Assembly: GCA_028293005.1 (NCBI GenBank)
Contig: JAQGLH010000008.1
Location: 1 to 14,855, forward strand
DNA length: 14,855 bases
Reading direction: 5' to 3'
From: Alphaproteobacteria bacterium
GTDB taxonomy: Bacteria > Pseudomonadota > Alphaproteobacteria > Sphingomonadales > Sphingomonadaceae
The first letter of the stretch is position 1, and each line of letters starts with the position of its first letter. This document shows, piece after piece, positions 1 to 6,084 of this stretch. The position numbers and the translations under genes are program-made. The notes beneath the pieces are model-generated. The model ran no database searches, was not told where the DNA came from, and saw only the letters and a program-made list of their open reading frames with translations.

Positions 1-885
1 GACGATGCGCCCGAGCGCCTCGCGCTCCTCCTCGGGCTCCATCGCTTCGGCGCGGATGCGGATGGACGCGAGCGGCGTGCGCAGATCATGGCCAATCGCG
101 CCGAGCATGCGGTCCTTCTCGTCGAGCAGGGTGCCGACGCGGCGATTCATCGCGTTGAACGCTTCCAGCGCACGGCGCACGTCGGACGGGCCGCTCGGCG
201 TCACCGGCGGCACGTCGCTGCGGCCGTCGAAGCTTTCCGCCGCGCGGGTGAGGTCGCCGAGCGGGCGCGCGATCCGCGCCGCGATCCACAGCATCGCACC
301 GAGCACCAGCACGTAGAGCGCGAGCGTCGCCAGCAGCAGGCGGCGCGGCAGCCACGGATCGGGCCGCGGCACCGCCATGCGGCCGTTGAGCCAGCGTCCA
401 TCGGGAAGCTGGGCGGACAGAAAAAGATATTGCCAGCGGCGCTCCGGCCGCGCGCGGCGTTCCGCGCCGGCGAAAGAACGGTCGTCGCTCCGCGCCGCGC
501 GCACTTGCCGGAACGGGACATTGTTGTCGGCCAGCTCCGCCGCCAGCCGCTCCTCCAATCTGCCGTCCCTCGACCGGCCCGACGCATCGATCGCATTGAC
601 GGCGTCGACGCTGATTTGCCGAAGCCGCCGGCCGCGCCGGTCATGCAGCTGCGCGCGCTGCCCTGCCTCGGGCGTCGCCTGCGCGGCGATCTGGACGAAG
701 CGCGCGATCGCCGGCCCCTCGCGTTGCGCGAGACTGAGCTTTTGCTGGCCGCTGAGCAGGAAGGCGAAATTGACCAATTGGGCGACGAGCAAGGCCGCGC
801 CCATCAGCAGGATCATCTGGCCCAAAAGGCTGCTTGGCCAGCTCCAGGCAATGCGGCGCTTGCTGTCGCTCACACCAGCACTCAC
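1..885 (-). CDS. Sensor histidine kinase of a two-component system (partial, C-terminus outside window)
   Basis: Inner-membrane sensor kinase that would autophosphorylate on His and pass the phosphate to the OmpR-type regulator encoded just upstream. The frame stays open for all 295 visible codons to the window edge. I read a transmembrane segment at about residues 19-45, a periplasmic region of about 135 residues, a second transmembrane segment at about 183-203, a HAMP-like linker, and an H-box GHDLRTPLAS with the phospho-acceptor at His266. The N, G1 and G2 boxes of the ATPase domain lie beyond position 1. The chosen start is GTG at 885, overlapping the regulator's TGA (GTGA), which implies translational coupling; an in-frame GTG at 873 is an alternative. 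The layout resembles EnvZ-type kinases, but the stimulus cannot be read from the sequence. Family assignment is firm; the specific name is not. Confidence 0.93.
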   Translation of the reverse strand, partial: MSAGVSDSKRRIAWSWPSSLLGQMILLMGAALLVAQLVNFAFLLSGQQKLSLAQREGPAIARFVQIAAQATPEAGQRAQLHDRRGRRLRQISVDAVNAIDASGRSRDGRLEERLAAELADNNVPFRQVRAARSDDRSFAGAERRARPERRWQYLFLSAQLPDGRWLNGRMAVPRPDPWLPRRLLLATLALYVLVLGAMLWIAARIARPLGDLTRAAESFDGRSDVPPVTPSGPSDVRRALEAFNAMNRRVGTLLDEKDRMLGAIGHDLRTPLASIRIRAEAMEPEEEREALGRIV

Positions 886-1613
886 AGCCGGCGCACGTCG
901 GCGGCGAGCGTGTAGCCGCCGCCCCACACGGTCTTGATCAGGGTGGGATTTCTGGGATCGGCCTCGACCTTGCGGCGCAGGCGGCTGATGTGATTGTCGA
1001 TGCTGCGCTCGAATGCGGCGAGCTCGCGCCCCTGCGTCAGATCGAGCAATTGATCGCGTGTCAGCACGCGCTTGGGATGAGTCACGAATGCCAGCAGCAG
1101 CTTATACTCGCCGGTCGAAAGCGGCAGCGCGACCCCTTCCTCGTCGACCAGCTCGCGCTCGCCGGTCTTGAGCACCCAGCTCCCGAACGCGAACGCCTCG
1201 GCGTCGGGCGCGCGCAGCGCCGCCGGGCCGTGGCCGGCGCGGCGCAGCACCGCCTTGATCCGGGCGAGCAATTCGCGCGGGCTGAACGGCTTGGTAACAT
1301 AATCGTCGGCGCCGATCTCGAGTCCGACGATGCGGTCGGTCTCCTCGCTGCGCGCAGTGAGCAGGATCACCGGGATCTCGCTCGTCGCGCGGATATAGCC
1401 GCAGAGCGCGAGCCCGTCCTCGCCAGGCATCATCACGTCGAGCAGGACAAGATCGATCGCATAGCCGGCGAGCAGTTCGCGCGCCCGCGCCGCATTCTCC
1501 GCCTTCGAGACGCGCAGGCCGTTGCGGCCGAGATATTGAGCGAGCGGCTCGCGAATGTCGCGCTCGTCGTCGACCAGCAGGATATGCGGTTCGTGCGCCA
1601 TCGCTTCATTCAT
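882..1613 (-). CDS. OmpR-family two-component response regulator
   Basis: Cytoplasmic DNA-binding response regulator of 243 residues, normal for the OmpR/PhoB family. The receiver domain covers about residues 9-125, with the acidic pair D15/D16, phospho-acceptor D59 (LLDVMMPG), switch T86 and conserved K108 (TKPFSPRELLARI). The C-terminal winged helix covers about 145-240 and carries LSTGEYKLLLAF, LTRDQLLDL, SIDNHISRLRRK and TVWGGGYTL. The kinase starts inside its stop codon, so the two genes form one operon. The start could be ATG 1613 or the in-frame ATG at 1601; neither has a strong ribosome binding site, though GAAG precedes the second. A strong terminator lies 20-40 bases upstream of the start, so this pair probably has its own promoter or depends on read-through. 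Target genes are unknown. Confidence 0.95.
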   Translation of the reverse strand: MNEAMAHEPHILLVDDERDIREPLAQYLGRNGLRVSKAENAARARELLAGYAIDLVLLDVMMPGEDGLALCGYIRATSEIPVILLTARSEETDRIVGLEIGADDYVTKPFSPRELLARIKAVLRRAGHGPAALRAPDAEAFAFGSWVLKTGERELVDEEGVALPLSTGEYKLLLAFVTHPKRVLTRDQLLDLTQGRELAAFERSIDNHISRLRRKVEADPRNPTLIKTVWGGGYTLAADVRRL

Positions 1614-1630
1614 AGGGACAATATCGCCAG

Positions 1631-1660
1631 GGAAAAGCTCCGGAGCCGAAGCTCCGGAGC
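1631..1660 (-). terminator. Intrinsic terminator with a UUCG tetraloop after the RcnB-family gene
   Basis: Read on the minus strand, two copies of the self-complementary 10-mer GCTCCGGAGC flank TTCG, giving a 10-bp perfect stem closed by the very stable C(UUCG)G tetraloop. TTTTCCC follows immediately. It starts 10 bases after the TAA of the RcnB-family gene and would separate that gene from the downstream regulator-kinase operon. Confidence 0.88.
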
Positions 1661-1669
1661 GGTTGCGGG

Positions 1670-2026
1670 TTAGAAGGCGTTCGCGAATACCGCGGCGATC
1701 ATGCCGCCGGCGAGCGCGACCATGACGGCATCGTTACCCGAGCGGACCCAATGGTAACCGCGCGGTGCGTCGCGAAGACGATAGCTGCGCGGGTTGCGGA
1801 TCTCGCGATAGTCGCGCGCATAACGGCGGTCGAAGCGGTCGCCGCGGTGCCATTGGCGGGTGCCGACGGTGCGGAAATGCTGACCCTGCTCGACGACTCG
1901 AACCTGCTGGCCGCGGCCGCGATCCGAGCGACCGTCGAACTGGCCGCCAAACTGGCCATACGGCTGGGCGAGCGCGGGACCGGCGATCAGCGAGGCGCCA
2001 AGCGCGGCGATGATGAACTTCTTCAT
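1670..2026 (-). CDS. RcnB-family small periplasmic protein
   Basis: A 118-residue protein with a clear signal peptide (MKKFIIAALGASLIAGPALA, cleavage before QPYGQ). The mature N-terminus is rich in Gly, Gln and Arg. The C-terminal half carries the pattern seen in RcnB-type proteins: W-x-RGDRF, a Tyr/Arg-rich stretch, NPRSYRLRDAPRGYHWVR, GNDAVMVALA and a hydrophobic tail. In E. coli, RcnB is a periplasmic protein that affects nickel/cobalt export; alphaproteobacteria have many paralogues of unknown role, so a metal function is not established here. The open frame reaches upstream to an ATG at 2068, but I chose ATG 2026 because AAAGGAG lies 6 bases before it and the signal peptide begins there. 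A hairpin sits directly upstream of that Shine-Dalgarno, and an intrinsic terminator follows the stop. Confidence 0.88.
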   Translation of the reverse strand: MKKFIIAALGASLIAGPALAQPYGQFGGQFDGRSDRGRGQQVRVVEQGQHFRTVGTRQWHRGDRFDRRYARDYREIRNPRSYRLRDAPRGYHWVRSGNDAVMVALAGGMIAAVFANAF

Positions 2027-2041
2027 GATGATCTCCTTTGC

Positions 2042-2061
2042 CAACGCCACGATCGGCGTTG
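2042..2061 (-). promoter_or_regulatory. Inverted repeat next to the Shine-Dalgarno of the RcnB-family gene
   Basis: A perfect 7-bp inverted repeat, CAACGCC and GGCGTTG with a 6-base spacer, ends about 5 bases before the AAAGGAG of the RcnB-family gene. It could be an operator or an mRNA leader hairpin. The role is inferred from position only. Confidence 0.4.
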
Positions 2062-2196
2062 AGATCAAGATGGCGGCACGCTGTCGCTACACTATCGGCG
2101 GAAAAGGCTGAAATCGTCGCAATTTGTACCAGCGGCTGGCCACCGTCTTCCCCATCCGCGCCACTCATTTCCCCTGCCGCGGGCGGGAGGGGGAAA

Positions 2197-2237
2197 CGAA
2201 AAAGAGCCACGCCGGAGGTTGTCCTCCCGCGTGGCTC
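2197..2237 (-). terminator. Intrinsic terminator after the EF-hand gene
   Basis: A stem of nine base pairs (GAGCCACGC with GCGTGGCTC), one C-C mismatch and five more pairs, closed by a 4-base loop. On the minus strand it is followed by TTTTTCG. It begins about 15 bases past the EF-hand stop codon and fits a rho-independent terminator well. The rest of the 2027-2251 gap holds only the RcnB-family leader and promoter region; I found no convincing -35/-10 pair there. Confidence 0.88.
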
Positions 2238-2251
2238 CCGATCCGGCCGCT

Positions 2252-2773
2252 TTAATTGGCCTGCTGATCTTGCTGCTTTGCCTGCTGGCGCTCGGCCTTG
2301 GCGGCGGCGCGGTGGGCGGCGAACTCCGCGAGCGTCACCTTGCCGTCTCGGTTCGCATCGATGCGCTGCATGCGCTCGGCCGCCGGTGCGGTGAATTCCG
2401 CGAGCGTCACCACGCCGTCGTGATTGGCGTCGAGCGCGGCGAAACGCTCGCCACGATGGGGGCCATCATGACCGCCGTGGCCACCGCGGCCGCGATGTTC
2501 GCCCACGCCGTCGGCGCCGTGCTCGCGATGCCCGCCGCGCTTGCCGGCAAATTCGGCGCGGCGCGCATCGCGCTCGGCTTGGGTCACCTTGCCGTCATGA
2601 TTGACGTCGAGCTTCTGGAAGCGTTGAGCGGCGCTCTGCTGCATCTCGGCGAGCGTCACCGCGCCGTCGCCATTGACGTCGCCGCGCAAATCGCGGTCCG
2701 GCGCCGCCGCGATGCCGACGCCCACGCCAAGCGCGAGCAAAGCTGCGGCCCCGGCCGCCAATCTCTTGTCCAT
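2252..2773 (-). CDS. Secreted EF-hand calcium-binding protein (four EF loops)
   Basis: A 173-residue protein with an N-terminal signal peptide (about residues 1-24, ending GIAAA) and four canonical 12-residue EF-hand loops: 32-43 (DVNGDGAVTLAE), 56-67 (DVNHDGKVTQAE), 115-126 (DANHDGVVTLAE) and 139-150 (DANRDGKVTLAE). Each has Asp/Asn at positions 1, 3 and 5, Gly at 6 and Glu at 12, so all four should bind Ca2+. The pairs are separated by a His/Gly/Arg-rich linker (about 79-108), which might bind metal. The C-terminus is Gln/Lys/Ala-rich. The start is set by AAGGAG six bases before ATG 2773. Such proteins are common in the sphingomonad periplasm and are thought to buffer or sense Ca2+; the partner here is unknown. 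Its promoter region is shared with the divergent lipoprotein gene. Confidence 0.92.
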   Translation of the reverse strand: MDKRLAAGAAALLALGVGVGIAAAPDRDLRGDVNGDGAVTLAEMQQSAAQRFQKLDVNHDGKVTQAERDARRAEFAGKRGGHREHGADGVGEHRGRGGHGGHDGPHRGERFAALDANHDGVVTLAEFTAPAAERMQRIDANRDGKVTLAEFAAHRAAAKAERQQAKQQDQQAN

Positions 2774-2834
2774 GTCATTCTCCTTGCGTTCGGCGGGAGG
2801 CCTCCCACCCGGTGCAGTGTTTAGACACCCCGGC

Positions 2835-2882
2835 TGTCGCAGCGATTTGTCGGCGCACCGAAAAAGTGTCGCAAAATGTGTC
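2835..2882. repeat. Two direct copies of TGTCGCA in the divergent intergenic region
   Basis: TGTCGCA occurs at 2835 and again at 2867, 32 bp apart (about three helical turns). Each copy is followed within 3-6 bases by a TGTC-like tail. The pair lies between the EF-hand gene and the divergent lipoprotein gene, so it could be a regulator binding site. No protein is assigned. Confidence 0.4.
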
Positions 2883-2940
2883 AGGCTTGGCGCATGCCGC
2901 TAAACTCTTGTAAGCTTGGTGCTTTCCAAGGAGCCTGGCC

Positions 2941-3174
2941 ATGCGTGTCACTGCCGCTCTCGTCGCTTTGCTGCTGCTGCCGGGCTGCCTCGCCAAGACT
3001 GCCGTCGATGTCGTCACCTTGCCGGTCAAGGCAGTGAGCGCCGGTGTCGATGCCGTCACGACCAGCCAGTCCGAGGCCGATCAAAAGCGCGGCCGCGAGA
3101 TCCGCAAACAGGAGGAACGCGAGCGCAAGCAGGCGGAGCGTGACCGCAAGCAGGGCGGCGACGCTTCTTATTGA
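2941..3174 (+). CDS. Small lipoprotein of unknown function
   Basis: A 77-residue predicted lipoprotein. A hydrophobic signal (residues 3-13) ends in the lipobox LPGC, so Cys16 would be lipidated after signal peptidase II cleavage. The mature part begins with a mixed hydrophobic stretch (about 17-40, with DVVTLPVKAV) and ends in a strongly charged Lys/Arg/Glu/Gln helix (about 48-72), likely a coiled coil or a nucleic-acid or surface-binding tail. AAGGAG lies 7 bases before ATG 2941. Small lipoproteins with this pattern are common in sphingomonads as I recall them, but I know of no assigned function. It is transcribed divergently from the EF-hand gene and may share its control region. Confidence 0.85.
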   Translation: MRVTAALVALLLLPGCLAKTAVDVVTLPVKAVSAGVDAVTTSQSEADQKRGREIRKQEERERKQAERDRKQGGDASY

Positions 3175-3199
3175 GCTGTTCGGCTTGTGATGTCCGACC

Positions 3200-3219
3200 G
3201 GCTGCCGCCGGCAGGCCGG
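3200..3219 (+). terminator. GC-rich hairpin downstream of the lipoprotein gene
   Basis: CCGG-CTGCC and GGCAG-(G)-CCGG can form a nine-pair stem with one bulged G and a 3-base loop. It is followed by CCAAAATTTC rather than a clean T run, so it is at best a weak terminator. Confidence 0.35.
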
Positions 3220-3245
3220 CCAAAATTTCATGCCAAAATTTCATG
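3220..3245. repeat. Perfect tandem duplication of a 13-mer
   Basis: CCAAAATTTCATG occurs twice in immediate succession (3220-3232 and 3233-3245). It is an A/T-rich island in very GC-rich DNA, 45 bp before the exoribonuclease start. It may be a replication-slippage duplication or a promoter or operator element. Confidence 0.8.
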
Positions 3246-3290
3246 ACGCCACGGCTGGATCGCCGGCCCCGGCCCAATTAGGGGTCGGCG

Positions 3291-3746
3291 ATGCGCTATT
3301 TCCTCGACACCGAGTTCAACGGCTACGGCGGCGAGCTGATCAGCATCGCGCTCGTCCCGGAATATGGCGACCAGGAATATTATGCGGTGATGCCGATCAG
3401 CGCCGAACCGCACGGCTGGGTCAGGCGCAACGTGCTTCCCTATCTCGGCTCGGTGCCGCCCGGCTTCGTCAGCGACGAACTGCCGCGCACCGCAGTGGCG
3501 CGCCAGGTCGCCCATTTTCTTGCCGCCGACGACGATCCGGTAATCGTCGCCGACTGGCCCGAGGATATCGCGCATCTCTGCAACCTGCTCGTCACCGGGC
3601 CGGGCGACATCGCGCCGGTCGGAAGCCTCAAGTTCGAGTTCATCAGTAGCCCGGGCTTCAGCACGGCCGAAAACAGCAGGGTGCCGCACAATGCGCTCCA
3701 CGACGCCCGCGCGTTGCGCGATTTCGTGCTCTCGGCGGAAGCCTGA
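3291..3746 (+). CDS. DEDDh-type 3'-5' exoribonuclease (Rv2179c-like)
   Basis: A 151-residue nuclease that would remove nucleotides from RNA 3' ends with two metal ions. The DEDDh residues are visible: D6 and E8 in YFLDTEF, D88 in VIVADWPED, and H133-x4-D138 in HNALHDARA. The length and the DTEF/NALHDA signatures fit the single-domain Rv2179c-like family rather than oligoribonuclease or RNase T. ATG 3291 is preceded by a GGGG-type Shine-Dalgarno at about 7 bases. The dipeptidase gene starts 13 bp after the stop with its own strong ribosome binding site, so the two are probably cotranscribed, although no functional link between them is known. Confidence 0.88.
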   Translation: MRYFLDTEFNGYGGELISIALVPEYGDQEYYAVMPISAEPHGWVRRNVLPYLGSVPPGFVSDELPRTAVARQVAHFLAADDDPVIVADWPEDIAHLCNLLVTGPGDIAPVGSLKFEFISSPGFSTAENSRVPHNALHDARALRDFVLSAEA

Positions 3747-3759
3747 ACGAGGAGAATCC

Positions 3760-4962
3760 ATGCGTCTTATCTTGCTGGCCGCGATCGGCCTGACCCTCGC
3801 GTTTCCCGCGCTGGCGCAACCACGGACGGAGGGGCAGGTGAGCCCGCTCGACCGGCTGGTCCACGAGCAGCTGCTGGTGCTCGACACGCATCTCGACACG
3901 CCGGCTTTGCTCCACCGTCCCGGCTGGGACATCGGCGATTATCATCATTACGACTGGGACGTGAGCCAGGTCGACATTCCGCGCATGGCCGCGGGCGGCC
4001 TCGATGGCGGCTTTTTCGTGATCTATACTCGCCAGGGCCCGCTGACGCCCGAAGGCTATGCCGCGGCGCGCGACGGCGCGCTGCTGCGCGCCGCCGAAAT
4101 CCAGAGGATGGTCGCCGGCCACGCCGATGTCTTCGCCTTCGCGACCAAGCCCGAAGACGCCGCTCGGATCGCCGCCGAGGGCAAGAGGTTCGTCTACCAG
4201 AGCATCGAGAACAGCTATCCGCTCGGGGCCGATCTCGGCCTGCTCCAGAGCTTCTATCAGCTCGGCGTCCGGATGGCGGGCCCGGTCCATTCGAAGAACA
4301 ACCAGTTCGCCGACAGCGCCACCGACACGCCGCGCTGGAACGGCCTTAGCCCGCTCGGCCGCGCCTGGGTGGCCGAAATGAACCGGCTCGGCATGCTGAT
4401 CGACGCCAGCCACGCCTCCGATGCCGCGTTCGACCAGATGCTGGCGCTGTCCAGGACGCCGATCATCCTGTCGCATTCGGGGCCCAAGGCGATGTTCGAC
4501 CATCCGCGCAACATCGACGACGAGCGGATGCGCAAGCTCGCCCGCGCCGGCGGCGTGATGCAGATCAACAGCGTCTATCTCGAGCCGTTCAACAACGATC
4601 CGGACCGCACCGCGCTGCGAGACCGCCAGGAAGAGTTCGCAACCTTGGCGCCCACCGATCAGCGCAAGCTGCTTCGCGACGCGGCCGCGCTGGACGCCAA
4701 GCGGCCTTACGGCAGCGCAACATTCGACATGTTCATGAAGAGCCTGCTGCACGCGATCAAGGTGATGGGGGTGGACCATGTCGGCATCGGCGCCGACTGG
4801 GACGGCGGCGGCGGCGTGATCGGCATGGAGGACGTGACCGCTTTGCCGAAGATCACCGCCCGGTTGCGCCAGGCCGGCTACGGCGAAAGCGACATCGCCA
4901 AGATCTGGGGCGGCAATGCGCTGCGCGTGCTCGGCCAGGCGCAGGCAGTGGTGGCGAAGTAA
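3760..4962 (+). CDS. Secreted membrane-dipeptidase-like metallopeptidase (M19 family)
   Basis: A 400-residue zinc dipeptidase of the renal-dipeptidase fold, exported by a signal peptide (residues 1-19, ending FPALA). The binuclear zinc ligands are all visible: H44 and D46 (DTHLDTP), bridging E150 (YQSIENS), H218 (DASHAS) and H239 (LSHSGPK). R250, 11 residues after H239, and D346 (GIGADWDG) match the substrate-binding Arg and catalytic Asp of the family. The likely role is cleavage of dipeptides, possibly including D-amino-acid or cyclised dipeptides, in the periplasm. The open frame extends upstream to 3691, but AGGAG five bases before ATG 3760 and the signal peptide fix the start. No clear terminator follows. 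Confidence 0.95.
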   Translation: MRLILLAAIGLTLAFPALAQPRTEGQVSPLDRLVHEQLLVLDTHLDTPALLHRPGWDIGDYHHYDWDVSQVDIPRMAAGGLDGGFFVIYTRQGPLTPEGYAAARDGALLRAAEIQRMVAGHADVFAFATKPEDAARIAAEGKRFVYQSIENSYPLGADLGLLQSFYQLGVRMAGPVHSKNNQFADSATDTPRWNGLSPLGRAWVAEMNRLGMLIDASHASDAAFDQMLALSRTPIILSHSGPKAMFDHPRNIDDERMRKLARAGGVMQINSVYLEPFNNDPDRTALRDRQEEFATLAPTDQRKLLRDAAALDAKRPYGSATFDMFMKSLLHAIKVMGVDHVGIGADWDGGGGVIGMEDVTALPKITARLRQAGYGESDIAKIWGGNALRVLGQAQAVVAK

Positions 4963-5032
4963 CCAATTTGCGCCAAGCACGGGGCGGAACCGGGACATAC
5001 GGACTCCTCCGTCGTTTTCTTCACATCCACCC

Positions 5033-5060
5033 CTTGAACGTGCCCGATCCGGCCCTAGAT
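5033..5060 (+). promoter_or_regulatory. RpoH (sigma-32)-type heat-shock promoter of hsp20
   Basis: CTTGAA at 5033-5038, a 14-base spacer and CCCTAGAT at 5053-5060 match the heat-shock promoter pattern CTTGAA-N13-15-CCYxATxT. Transcription would start near 5067 and give a leader of about 95 bases before the Hsp20 ATG. This is the only strong heat-shock promoter I see in the window. Confidence 0.75.
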
Positions 5061-5069
5061 TCGCGATCG

Positions 5070-5162
5070 CCGGAGGGCCTCCGCGGCCTCCGGACTCATG
5101 ACGGGGGTGTTTTGCCCCGCGCATTTGCCCCCGTCTGTTGTTGCTCAAAAGGAGGACATCAG
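5070..5162 (+). ncRNA. Candidate ROSE-like RNA thermometer in the hsp20 5' UTR
   Basis: The leader can fold into a series of hairpins: CCGGAGG/CCTCCGG (5070-5093); ACGGGGG/CCCCCGT (5101-5134), with an alternative GGGG/CCCC inside it; and a final hairpin in which TTGCT (5141-5145) faces AGGA (5150-5153) of the Shine-Dalgarno across a 4-base CAAA loop. TTGCT matches the U(U/C)GCU anti-Shine-Dalgarno signature of ROSE elements, including the unpaired G. ROSE elements block translation of small heat-shock mRNAs at low temperature and melt on heating. Folding was done by eye. Confidence 0.7.
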
Positions 5163-5678
5163 ATGAGGACCAACTTCGATTTCTCGCCCTATCGCCGTTC
5201 GACCGTGGGCTTCGACCGGCTGTTCGATTTCCTCGAGAATGCGCGCGCCGATCAGGGCGACAATTACCCGCCCTATGACATCGAGAAGGTGAGCGACGAT
5301 CGCTACCGCATCACCCTTGCGGTCGCTGGCTTCAAGGCCGGCGACATCGATATCACGGCGCGTCAGAACCTGCTGGTGGTCAGCGGGCGCAAGGCCGAGA
5401 ATCGCAATCAGGACGGCAATTACGTCCACATGGGGATCGCCACTCGCGCGTTCGAGCGGCGCTTCGAGCTTGCCGATTTCGTCCGCGTCGACGGTGCCGA
5501 CCTTCAGGACGGTTTGCTGGCAATCGAGCTCGTGCGCGAGATCCCCGACGCAATGAAGCCGCGCAAGATCGAGATCGGCAGCGGCGCCGCACCGGCGCTC
5601 GAAGGCCGCGACGAGCGGCCCGAACAGGTCAGCTCGCAAACCGGCGAACGGCAGCACGCCGAAGCCAAAGCGGCCTGA
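5163..5678 (+). CDS. Small heat-shock protein, Hsp20/IbpA family
   Basis: A 171-residue ATP-independent holdase chaperone of the cytoplasm. The alpha-crystallin domain runs from about residue 36 to 138, with VAGF, the NLLVVSGRK strand, FERRFELADFV and the G-x-L motif DGLLAIEL (117-123). The C-terminal I-x-I motif (I136-E-I138) used for oligomer assembly is present. The N-terminus (FDFSPYRRSTVGFDRLFDFL) is typical of the IbpA class A group. The tail after residue 140 is longer than usual and rich in charged residues and Gln. ATG 5163 has AAGGAGG upstream; the frame is open from 4968, but that region is the untranslated leader. A heat-shock promoter and a ROSE-like leader precede it, and a terminator follows. 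Confidence 0.95.
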   Translation: MRTNFDFSPYRRSTVGFDRLFDFLENARADQGDNYPPYDIEKVSDDRYRITLAVAGFKAGDIDITARQNLLVVSGRKAENRNQDGNYVHMGIATRAFERRFELADFVRVDGADLQDGLLAIELVREIPDAMKPRKIEIGSGAAPALEGRDERPEQVSSQTGERQHAEAKAA

Positions 5679-5690
5679 GCCGCCTTCCTG

Positions 5691-5724
5691 GCCGGCGCTG
5701 GGCCACCGGCGCCGGTTCCGTTTT
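5691..5724 (+). terminator. Intrinsic terminator after hsp20
   Basis: CCGGCGC and GCGCCGG pair and extend inward through a wobble and GG/CC to a GCCA loop (about 10 bp). TTCCGTTTT follows. It lies 13 bases after the Hsp20 stop, a good position for a plus-strand terminator, though the T run is interrupted. Confidence 0.6.
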
Positions 5725-5860
5725 CCACTCGCGACCCGCTGCCGGCGGCGGCGCGAGCTTCGTCGCCGCGCCGGGCACTGTCGTCGCCCGATCGTCGCTG
5801 TGGGTTCAGCGCCGGTTTAGCCGCACTCGTCCACCAGCGACTCGATAAGAGGCGGTCACG

Positions 5861-6022
5861 ATGAGCAATTGGAAGAAGAAGCTGCACAATCCGTTCGCGT
5901 TGGTCGGTCAAGGCTTCGCCGTCGGCGTCCTGCTGTTCTGGGCGACCGCCCCGCGCAACGCTCATGCCGACGTCCCGGCGAGCGGCGTCGCCACCCCGGC
6001 GATCCCCGCGCTCGCAGGCTGA
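5861..6022 (+). CDS. Small membrane or secreted peptide of 53 residues, unknown function
   Basis: A short reading frame with basic start MSNWKKKLHNP, one hydrophobic segment (about residues 12-30, FALVGQGFAVGVLLFWA) and a Pro/Ala-rich tail. The AHA-D sequence at 34-37 could be a signal peptidase site, so it may be a single-span membrane peptide or a signal-bearing peptide that leaves about 17 residues. AAGAGG lies 8 bases before ATG 5861. Codon third positions are mostly G/C, as in neighbouring genes. It stands alone between the hsp20 terminator and pdeM. I do not recognise a named family, although short proteins with this W-K-K-x-L-x-NP start seem familiar from sphingomonads. Confidence 0.65.
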   Translation: MSNWKKKLHNPFALVGQGFAVGVLLFWATAPRNAHADVPASGVATPAIPALAG

Positions 6023-6050
6023 TGCCATTCATCCGGAGCTTGCCTGCCGC

Positions 6051-6078
6051 TTGAAACCTGCACCGGCACGTCTATAGC
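6051..6078 (+). promoter_or_regulatory. Housekeeping promoter of pdeM, predicted to give a leaderless mRNA
   Basis: TTGAAA (6051-6056), a 16-base spacer and TATAGC (6073-6078) form a good sigma-70-type promoter. The start site expected about 7 bases after the -10 falls on the A of the PdeM ATG at 6085. No Shine-Dalgarno precedes that ATG, consistent with leaderless translation. Confidence 0.6.
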
Positions 6079-6084
6079 GGCTGC

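Noticed and set aside
88..915. 275-codon plus-strand open frame at the left end
   Set aside because: It is opposite a histidine kinase frame that contains the H-box GHDLRTP and two membrane segments.
4986..5016. GGAAC followed by GTCGTT upstream of hsp20, resembling an EcfG promoter
   Set aside because: The spacing to GTT is 23 bases, not 16-17; the CTTGAA/CCCTAGAT pair nearby is a much better promoter.
3658..5148. 496-codon minus-strand open frame
   Set aside because: It is antisense to the M19 dipeptidase, which has all zinc ligands, a signal peptide and a good ribosome binding site.
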